In this document: positions 44,559-52,500 of the stretch, piece by piece | Position numbering within the stretch: position 1 is the first letter of the stretch | Layout of the letters: the number at the start of each line of letters is the position of its first letter | Origin: Haliscomenobacter sp965225875 | GTDB taxonomy: Bacteria > Bacteroidota > Bacteroidia > Chitinophagales > Saprospiraceae | DNA length: 64,000 nucleotides | Direction: 5' to 3' | Assembly: GCF_965225875.1 (NCBI RefSeq) | Contig: NZ_CBDDBS010000002.1 | Location: 2,914,001-2,978,000 of the forward strand | The notes under the pieces: generated by a model | Told to the model about the DNA's origin: nothing | Databases searched by the model: none | What the model saw: only the letters and a program-made list of their open reading frames with translations | Position numbers and translations under genes: made by a program

Positions 44559-46127
44559 TCAGAATCCATTGCCCAGCGCAAATCCATTGGCACTGGTCGT
44601 AATCCCGATCAAACGAGTCGCTTGACCTGTAGTCAGATTGATAGAATATACACTGGAGATCGTGCCCGTTTTTAAGATGGCGTAGGCTTTGCCAGAGGTG
44701 CCACCAATGTCAAATCCATTACCCGAGTTGATATTTACGCCCAAACCACCAACCAGCGTAAGTTTGCCATCATTGGGTGGTGCTTGCAGGTAAAGTGAAT
44801 TCGTTTCGTAATCAATGTCATACAGAGCAGTGGTGGTTGCGCCTGCAAAATTGTTGGTATAAGCCGCAGCATCTACTGCCGGGGTACCTGGGTTCAGTGC
44901 ACCATCGGTAAACACTGCGGTCCCTAAAGTGGGATGCAGGCGCAAGTTTTGGCCGGTATTGCTGACCACTCTGATGCGGTCGACCGTTGGGTTGAAATCA
45001 AAGCCAAATTCGGTACCACTCAGCGCTGGAGTAAAGCCTGTTCCTACCACCGTAGCAGCACCATTAGAGGTATTGATGGTGTAGATACGGCTGGAGCTGC
45101 CCAGTGCGTACAATTGCCCGTTGGCCGGACGCATGTCAATGCCCAAAACCGTTTCGCCACTTTGCAAACCAGTGATGGCTTTAGTGAAGCGGTCTCCATT
45201 GGCCAGGCCGTTGATGATCATTAAATTGGTGCCTCCCGTAACAGTATAAGCCACCATGCCAGTCGGAATTGCAATATCAATGACTCCTTTTTTGGCTTTT
45301 CCCACATTTTTTGCCAAGCCTGTTTTCAGATCAATGCTGTAAAAACTTGGGGTGTCGTCGCCAGTACCATTGGCCGAAAATGCCGCCAAGGCCATGTCAT
45401 TTTTAGGAGAAATGTCAAATCCACCTTCGCCAACCACGTCAATGCCTAAGGCGCCAACCTCAACCAGGGTTCCGTTGTTCGGTGGATTTTGGATGAACAG
45501 TTTATCGCTGGTCACATCAATATCATAAAGTGTGGTACTGGTGGCTCCCGCGAAACTATTGGTATACGCCACTGCAGAAACCCCGGGAGTACCTGGGTTC
45601 AGGTTGCCGTCGGTAAAGGCCAGGGCTCCAGTTTCTGGGTGCAGGCGCAGGTTTTGGCCTGTATTGGTCACCAGGCGGATTCTATCTACGGTTGGGTTAA
45701 AATCGAAGCCAACCTGGGTTCCGCTGATGGCGGGTGTAAACGGAGTGGCACTAACCGCTACGGCAGCACCTGTATTTTGATTGATGATGTAAATCCGGCT
45801 CTGGTTGCTTACCCCATACAATTGGCCACTAGCAGGGCGAAAATCAATGGCGAGGATTTTTTCACTGGCTTGCAGGCCCGTAATGCTTACCGTTTTATCT
45901 TCACTAAACGTTTGGCGGGCAATGTATTTCACCAGTGTATTGCTGTCAACCAGGGCATACACATTGACATCTTTGGTGTACAGATCCCGGTAAAAATCTT
46001 TGATTCCCAATGCTGGAAAATCTTCGGCGCTGCTAGATAGATTGTCCTGATCCTTCGTACAGGAGAAAAAGGTGACTAGGCCTGATAGCAGCAGTGCTGC
46101 ACCAAGCTTCATTTGATTTGGTAGCAT
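44559..46127 (-). CDS. DUF4394 lipoprotein with two internal copies of the domain
   Basis: 522 residues with a lipoprotein-like signal ending in TFFSCTKD. Two halves of about 220 residues repeat the same phrases: KILAIDFRPASGQLYGVSNQSRIYIIN and TVLGIDMRPANGQLYALGSSSRIYTIN; GFDFNPTVDRIRLVTNTGQNLRLHP and GFDFNPTVDRIRVVSNTGQNLRLHP. DUF4394 is a predicted propeller of unknown function common in secreted proteins. The unusually high identity between halves suggests a recent internal duplication. Confidence 0.87.
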   Translation of the reverse strand: MLPNQMKLGAALLLSGLVTFFSCTKDQDNLSSSAEDFPALGIKDFYRDLYTKDVNVYALVDSNTLVKYIARQTFSEDKTVSITGLQASEKILAIDFRPASGQLYGVSNQSRIYIINQNTGAAVAVSATPFTPAISGTQVGFDFNPTVDRIRLVTNTGQNLRLHPETGALAFTDGNLNPGTPGVSAVAYTNSFAGATSTTLYDIDVTSDKLFIQNPPNNGTLVEVGALGIDVVGEGGFDISPKNDMALAAFSANGTGDDTPSFYSIDLKTGLAKNVGKAKKGVIDIAIPTGMVAYTVTGGTNLMIINGLANGDRFTKAITGLQSGETVLGIDMRPANGQLYALGSSSRIYTINTSNGAATVVGTGFTPALSGTEFGFDFNPTVDRIRVVSNTGQNLRLHPTLGTAVFTDGALNPGTPAVDAAAYTNNFAGATTTALYDIDYETNSLYLQAPPNDGKLTLVGGLGVNINSGNGFDIGGTSGKAYAILKTGTISSVYSINLTTGQATRLIGITTSANGFALGNGF

Positions 46128-46145
46128 GTGAAATTGATTTAGGAA

Positions 46146-46258
46146 CGCATAAAAATTAACTTCCCGATTTGGGTTTTGAATAGGAAGTCGAACGCTTCAT
46201 TTCAAGTGAGCTTCCTATTCAAAAGCCTCTTAAAAAATCGGGAAGTTAATTTTTTGCG
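46146..46258. repeat. Type D inverted repeat, copy 1
   Basis: About 113 bp with outer arms AAAAATTAACTTCCCGATTT / AAATCGGGAAGTTAATTTTT and inner arms TTGAATAGGAAG/CTTCCTATTCAA around a loop containing TCGAACGCTTC. It is nearly identical to the element at 58959-59072. This copy lies 18 bases before the DUF4394 start codon, upstream of it, unlike most hairpins here. Confidence 0.9.
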
Positions 46259-46622
46259 CCATACTTAGAAGTTGAATTCATACATAGCTACGAAGCGCTA
46301 TGTGAAACCGGATTGCGGTAAGTTCATTTTTTTTACTGGAAGAGATTGTTTTTTATAATAACTCAATTAGCTACGAGCGCTTGAAGTGGATATTATCGTA
46401 TTTTTTTCGTACACTTAGTGTTCAAAAACGAACAATCTGTGCTTTGTTTTTTTGCATAAAAAACTCATAATTAGTTGATTAAATTCTTGGTATAAATTTT
46501 GATCCAAAACCTTTTATCACCCTATAAAGCCATACTAGCATGAGCAATAGTAATCTTACCATTGCCATGCAACATGTACAAAAAAGAGCTGTCTTTACTT
46601 GAAATCAAGTAACACCCGATTT
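46259..46622. other. Gene-free AT-rich region before the DUF5916 gene
   Basis: No gene is supported. TTGATTAAATTCTTGG followed by TATAAATTTTG near 46475-46500 is a possible rightward promoter with short spacing. Small palindromes (GTTCAAAAACGAAC near 46421) occur. Confidence 0.35.
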
Positions 46623-46785
46623 AGAGCCTGTTTAATTTTTTGGGACGAAGGCGAAAACGAGGCCATTTTGGCTGAAATGAGGCACGAAAAGCGGAGTTTA
46701 GCAGGGCTAAATGAGCATTTTCGGAACGAAATTTCAGTCAAAATGGGCCGTTTGCAGCCCGATCCCAAAAATTTAAACAGGCTCT
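46623..46785. mobile_element. 163-bp nearly fully palindromic element, MITE-like
   Basis: The ends AGAGCCTGTTTAATTTTTTG and CAAAAATTTAAACAGGCTCT are inverted repeats of about 24 bp with few differences. A second pair, AAACGAGGCCATTTTGGCTG near 46653 with CAGTCAAAATGGGCCGTTT near 46734, continues the symmetry inwards, and the centre holds TTTAGCAGGGCTAAA. It has no gene of its own; a 63-codon frame across it reads only because of the palindrome. Ends resemble those of insertion sequences, but no clear target-site duplication is seen. It stops 24 bases before the DUF5916 start. Confidence 0.6.
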
Positions 46786-46809
46786 CTTAAAACTCTCATC
46801 CGACTGACC

Positions 46810-49305
46810 ATGACAAACAGGTTTATGTGCTGCCTTACGGTTGCCACCACTCTGCTTACGACCGCTATTTTATCTGGGCAAATCACGCCCAAGAAGCTTC
46901 CTGCGCAGCGCACCAACAAGCACGTCACCATCGACGGTAAGTTAAATGAAGCCGCCTGGCAAGACGCAGCTAAGGCTGACGAATATGTTGAATTTCGTCC
47001 GGTGATCGGGCGCAAAGAATCCTATGAGAACCGCACCGAATCCTTTCTGATGTACGATGATCAGGGCATTTATTTTGGAGGAACCTGTTACGAACGCAGC
47101 ATTGATAGTATTGCCAAGGAGTTGGCGGGCCGCGATGGTTTTGGAATGAATGACTACATCGGGCTCATTTTTGATACCTACAATGACAAGCTCAACGGCT
47201 TTGAATACTTTGTAACCCCTTTGGGTGAGCAGTGGGACGCCAAGATGACCTCCAACCAAAACAGCAACAATGGGGGTGAAGATTTCAGCTGGAATGCGGT
47301 GTGGAAAAGCGCCGTGGTCATCCATGAAAAAGGCTGGTCTTTTGAAATGTTTCTGCCCTATTCAGCCATCCGATTCAGCAAGGACAAAGTCCAGGATTGG
47401 GGTTTAAACATCACCCGCCGACGCCGCAAAACCGAGCAGCAATACACCTGGAATGCCATTGACCCAAACGTCAATGGATTTTTGACCCAGGAAGGCACCT
47501 GGACGGGAATCACCGATATCAAACCACCTTTGCGCTTGCAATTGTCGCCTTACTTTTCTGTCTATGGCAACCATTTTCCGGCTAATCTGCCCGGGCAAAA
47601 CAATTGGACCAGCCAGGTTTCCGGAGGGCTTGACCTCAAGTTGGGGCTCAACCAGGCATTTACCCTGGACGCGACCCTCATACCCGATTTTGGCCAGGTA
47701 CAAAGCGACAACCAGGTGCTCAACCTCACCCCTTTTGAGGTAAAATTCAATGAAAACCGGGCATTTTTCACTGAAGGAACGGAGCTATTTGGGAAAGGGA
47801 ACCTCGTCTACTCCCGCCGCATCGGTGGCAGGCCCATCAACCTGCACAAAGCCTATGAAAACGTGGATTCCAACGAAAAAATACTCAGCAATCCGAACGA
47901 ATCCAAACTGATCAATGCCTCCAAAATTTCGGGTCGAACCAAAAATGGCCTGGGTATAGGGGTTCTCAATGCCATTACAAGGGCGCAATTTGCCACCATT
48001 GAAAACCTGGAAACCAAAAGTACCCGGCAAATAGAGACCGACCCACTCACCAACTACAATATCCTTGTACTGGATCAAACCCTCAAAAACAACTCCAGCG
48101 TCAGCTTCATCAATACCAATGTTTTGCGTGGTAGTGGCAACTACAACGCCAATGTGAGTTCCGGACTTTTTAGTTTTTTTGACAAAAAGAACACCTATAA
48201 TTTGTCTGGTGGGGCGGCCTTGAGCAACTTGACACACAAAGGTCCCGAAGGGCGCAACATTATGGGCTATCAGCATACCCTGCATTTTGGGAAAAACAGT
48301 GGCCTGTTCACCTTTAACTACAATCAGGAACTGGCCGATACCAAGTTCAATAGCAATGACCTGGGCTATTTTACCAACAACAACTACATTAATCATTACC
48401 TGCAAGTAGGTTACCGCTACACTGAGCCCAAAGGTTGGTACAATCGGCTCTTTTTAAATTTCAACTCGCATTATAGCTCCCTTTTTGCCCCAATCGGTGG
48501 CCTGGAAAGTACTTATCAAAATTCTCGTGTTCAGGTCAATATCAATGCTCAGACCAAAAAACTGATGTGGTTTGGTTTGATGTTGAATTACCGCCCGCAC
48601 GAGCACGATTTTTACGAACCACGTCGGGAAGGTTACCTGTTTCGCCGGGGAAACAGTGTGACCATCGGTGGTTGGGTAGAAACCAACCAGGCGAAAAAAT
48701 ACTCCGTCGTAATGGAATTGTTCGAACGCAAGTTTTTCAACTTCTACGATGCCAATGGGCTGGACATTTTCTTTGGGCAAACCTATCGCTTCAGCAGCAA
48801 GTTTTCGATCAACTACCGTCTGGGTATCAATCCTCGCCCCAAGAATGTAGGCTTTACCAGTATCCTTGCAGATCAGAGCATCCTTTTTGCCTTGCGCAAA
48901 GTCAATACCATCGACAACGTGTTGAACCTGAAATACAACTTTACCAATAAAATGGGACTGACCTTCCGCCTGCGTCATTATGTGAGTACGGTGGAAAACA
49001 AGTCGTTTTTTACACTCAATCCCAACGGCTCCTTAAATCCCACAGACAAAATCACCCAGAATTTCGACCGCAACGTGAATTATTTCAACATTGACATGGT
49101 GTATACCTGGCAGTTTGCCCCAGGTAGCTTCCTGAATGCGGTGTGGAAAAATGCCACATTTTATGGCGCAGATTCACCCCGCGACGGCTACTTCGAAAAC
49201 CTGAGCAATACCCTGGACGCCGATCAGAACAACAACCTTTCGCTGAAGGTGATTTATTTCCTGGATTATTTGCAGTTGAAGGGGAAGAAAAAAGGTAAGG
49301 AATAA
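46810..49305 (+). CDS. DUF5916 outer membrane protein with a CBM9-like N-terminal domain
   Basis: 831 residues with a signal peptide (residues 1-20). Residues about 30-230 are a family-9 carbohydrate-binding-like domain (VTIDGKLNEAAWQDAAKADEYVEFRP; GIYFGGTCYE; DYIGLIFDTYNDKLNGFEYFVTPLGEQWD), followed by the DUF5916 region, a predicted outer membrane beta-barrel with aromatic-rich strands. This pairing is standard for DUF5916 proteins. Their function is unknown; binding of a surface or environmental glycan is a reasonable guess. Confidence 0.87.
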   Translation: MTNRFMCCLTVATTLLTTAILSGQITPKKLPAQRTNKHVTIDGKLNEAAWQDAAKADEYVEFRPVIGRKESYENRTESFLMYDDQGIYFGGTCYERSIDSIAKELAGRDGFGMNDYIGLIFDTYNDKLNGFEYFVTPLGEQWDAKMTSNQNSNNGGEDFSWNAVWKSAVVIHEKGWSFEMFLPYSAIRFSKDKVQDWGLNITRRRRKTEQQYTWNAIDPNVNGFLTQEGTWTGITDIKPPLRLQLSPYFSVYGNHFPANLPGQNNWTSQVSGGLDLKLGLNQAFTLDATLIPDFGQVQSDNQVLNLTPFEVKFNENRAFFTEGTELFGKGNLVYSRRIGGRPINLHKAYENVDSNEKILSNPNESKLINASKISGRTKNGLGIGVLNAITRAQFATIENLETKSTRQIETDPLTNYNILVLDQTLKNNSSVSFINTNVLRGSGNYNANVSSGLFSFFDKKNTYNLSGGAALSNLTHKGPEGRNIMGYQHTLHFGKNSGLFTFNYNQELADTKFNSNDLGYFTNNNYINHYLQVGYRYTEPKGWYNRLFLNFNSHYSSLFAPIGGLESTYQNSRVQVNINAQTKKLMWFGLMLNYRPHEHDFYEPRREGYLFRRGNSVTIGGWVETNQAKKYSVVMELFERKFFNFYDANGLDIFFGQTYRFSSKFSINYRLGINPRPKNVGFTSILADQSILFALRKVNTIDNVLNLKYNFTNKMGLTFRLRHYVSTVENKSFFTLNPNGSLNPTDKITQNFDRNVNYFNIDMVYTWQFAPGSFLNAVWKNATFYGADSPRDGYFENLSNTLDADQNNNLSLKVIYFLDYLQLKGKKKGKE

Positions 49306-49337
49306 GCTTAAGGGAAATTTAGGGTCGCTTCGACAGC

Positions 49338-49450
49338 CTAAGGTGCCTCTTAGGTGTCTTTGGTTTCTAAGGTGGTGAAGAAAAAGCCTGCAAAGCAGGC
49401 AGTGTATTTTCACCACCTCAGAAACCAAAGACACCTCAGCCACACCTCAG
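49338..49450. repeat. Type C inverted repeat, copy 2
   Basis: Left arm 49338-49377 (CTAAGGTG ... GTCTTTGGTTTCTAAGGTGG) and right arm 49411-49450 (CCACCTCAGAAACCAAAGAC ...) pair at most positions. The loop holds its own stem GCCTGC/GCAGGC at 49386-49400. It lies between the convergent DUF5916 and 1870-residue genes and may serve both as a terminator. Confidence 0.88.
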
Positions 49451-49515
49451 CTATACAAATTCGATTTATCAGTGCTGTAAAGAAGGCTTTTTAGTAAAAA
49501 CTTATTAATCCAGAG

Positions 49516-52500
49516 CTACTCCTTCACCACCTCCTTCACCGCAAATCCGTCCTTCGTCACCATGCGCACATAATACAGTCCTGCCGCCCGTTTGCTGAGG
49601 TCAAAAACCTCCACAAACCTGGAGCCATTGCCCAGCTTGCGCTGCTCCAGCCTACGGCCCAGGTAATCGTACAACTCCAGGGTGATTTTTTCCGCCTTGG
49701 GCAGGTTAATCTCCAGGGTAGATTTTCCATCGGTAGGATTGGGATAAATTTTACTTGCTTTCGCCAGGGCCAAATCCTCAACCCCCACTGTCCTACTGAC
49801 AACAATGGGATCACTGCGGTAAGAACAGTTGTTGGCGTCGTATACTTCTACGATGTATTCACCAATACCAATGCCCGTCAAGTCTTCGGTGGCGCTTAGC
49901 AAAGTGCTGCCTTTGAACCAGCGGTAATCATAAGGCGGCGAACCACCAGTCACACTGATGTCGATTCTTCCGGTATTGCCAGTTGGTGCGGGCGTAACCC
50001 GAATATTGGTGATTTTGACTGCTTCTGGCTGGACAATTTCTATCAAGAGCGTATCGCGGCAAGTGCTTTGGTCAGAAACGGTAACCGTATAAGTTCCCCC
50101 CTTCAATCCACGCACCACATTGGTTGTGGCTCCATTGCTCCAATTGTATTGATAGGGAGGTTGGCCACCCCGCAAGGTCAGGTTTGCCGAGCCGGTTGCT
50201 TCCCCATAACAACGCACTTCTAACAACTGAATGGAAAATACTTCTACAGGTCCGATGCCACTTACACTGACTTGATCCGTGGAAGAGCAACCCGTGATGA
50301 TGTTGCTCACCAATAAGCTGTAATTGCCCGGGCGATTGACGACGGGGCTGGCTGTAGTGTTCCCGGATATGATCCGCCCATCATCCAACTCCGTCCATTG
50401 GTAACGGATCAGTACCCCCGAAGCAGATTTGCTCCCGTCCAGTCTGACCTGCGTAGCCTCACAGGTGATGGTTTTGTCTGGCCCCGCATTGGCCACCGGG
50501 CTGGCGTTGACGTCAACAATTACTTTATCGGTGCTGGTACAACCATCTTTGGTCAAACTGACGGTGTACTCACTCAAGGTATTGGGTTGGACTTGTATGG
50601 AAGCTGTAGTTGCCCCGTTGCTCCAACGGTAATTCCCCCCCGAACCAGTGGCGGCCAGGTTGGCTACCTGCCCGTCACAGATCGTCTGGTCAGCACCTGC
50701 ATTGATGCTCGGTTTGGGCAAGACCGTAACCTTGACATCGTCGCTGGCTTCACAGCCATTTGCACTTACTGAAACACTGTAAGTCGTTGTTTCGGTAGGG
50801 CTAACGACAATGCTGGAAGTTGTCGCACCAGTACTCCAGCGGAATGGAGCGGTACCACTCGCTGCAATAGTCGGGCTTTCCCCCGCACAGATCGTTAGGT
50901 CAATACTTGTGTTTATCGTAGGACCCGGGGTGACGTTGACCGTGGTGCGCCCGATGGCGCTACAATTGCCATTGGTGACAGTAACGGTATACGAGGTTGT
51001 TGATGTCGGCGAAACCGAGATGGTGGAAGAAGTACGGCCATTGCTCCAAAGATAAGAAGCGCCGCCGGTAGCCACGAGGCTCACCGATTTCCCTGAACAA
51101 ATAGACTGATTGGCGGTGACATTGACTTGGGGCGCTTCCTCCAGGGTTACGACCACTTCGTCCGTACCCGCACAACCATTTTTGGTGACGGTGACCCCAT
51201 AAGTAGAGTTTTGGATCGGCCGTACCGAAACCGTGGCAGTCGAGGCCCCATTGCTCCAGCGGTAACTGTCACCGCCGGTAGCCACAAAAACGATGTTGTC
51301 ACCAGAGCACAATTGCAGGTCCTGCCCCAAGTCTACGACCGGGGTTTCGTTCACCGTAACATTGACTTCATCCACGCCGGAACAACCATTTTGGGTGATC
51401 GTAACCGAATAAGAGGCACTGACCTGGGGGCGCACATTGATCGTACTGCCGCTTTGGCCTGTGCTCCAGAGGAAATTACCAGTGCCCGCTGCGGTTAAAT
51501 TGAGGGCTTCCCCTCTACAAATCTGCCGATCGGGGCCTAGGTTGACCGCAACTGCGGCACATGAACTACGGCTTTGGGTAATCACCACCTTTTGCACTTC
51601 GTTGGATGGGCTGACCAGATATATGGTGTCACGTCGCTCGGCATTGGAGTTGTTGGGGTCTACCTCCACCCGCAGTATGTCGTTGGCAAAGCCATTTTCA
51701 TTCGTCACTTTAAGCCAGGAGCTGTTTCCTTTGATGCGCGCCGTCCAGGACATGTTGGAAGCCACCCGGAATTCGGCTAGGCCACCCTGGCCAGTTAATT
51801 CGCGTTGGGAGGGCGAAATTTTCAGGTTGTGGGGTGTACAACAGCTGTTGAGTTCCGTAATCAAACTGGTGCCATTGCTGGCGAAGCGATTACTAGCGGT
51901 TACCGCGCTGCCATCGATGGGTTGATACTGAGGCGTAAGGTCATACACCACATTGTTGCGCGTGAGTTTGATTTTTATTAAGTCATTGTTGGCATAGCCA
52001 CACTTGAGCGTATCCCCTGTTGCATCCTGGGGCAAAGACACTTGTAACTCGCTACCATTCCAATTCACGGAACTGGCCAACAGATCTCCCCGATTGTTTT
52101 TGGGGTAAAAAAAGTGGAGTCGATCATTGGCATTCAGCCTTTGGCCATTCACCCGGGTATTGCGCAAGGAGCGCAGGATCACGTTGTGGCGGCCGCTGGC
52201 GTTGATGGCGCAATTGGGCGCTCCAATCTCTTGCACAAAGGCCGTTTGGTTGTAATCCGTACAATTGACCGTGAGGGTGAAAGTCCCATTGGAACCACTT
52301 ATCGCTTGATCCACGATCACGTAATAAATCCCTGGGTTCAATAGCATGGTATCCGTCCGGGCCAAGGCACCCTGATCGTTGGTTTCGGCAAAGTTGATGC
52401 AGTTTTTGCCGCAAAGAAAGTCATATACAAAAACGCCTAAACCAGCCTGCCCCTGAATGCTGATGCTCACTTTGCCCGCTTTGGTCAGGCGGAAAGAAAA

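Noticed and set aside
45489..46040. 183-codon rightward frame opposite the DUF4394 gene
   Set aside because: Shadow of the repeated DUF4394 coding sequence.
46599..46790. 63-codon frame over the palindromic element
   Set aside because: Almost all of it is inverted repeat; unlikely to be a protein.
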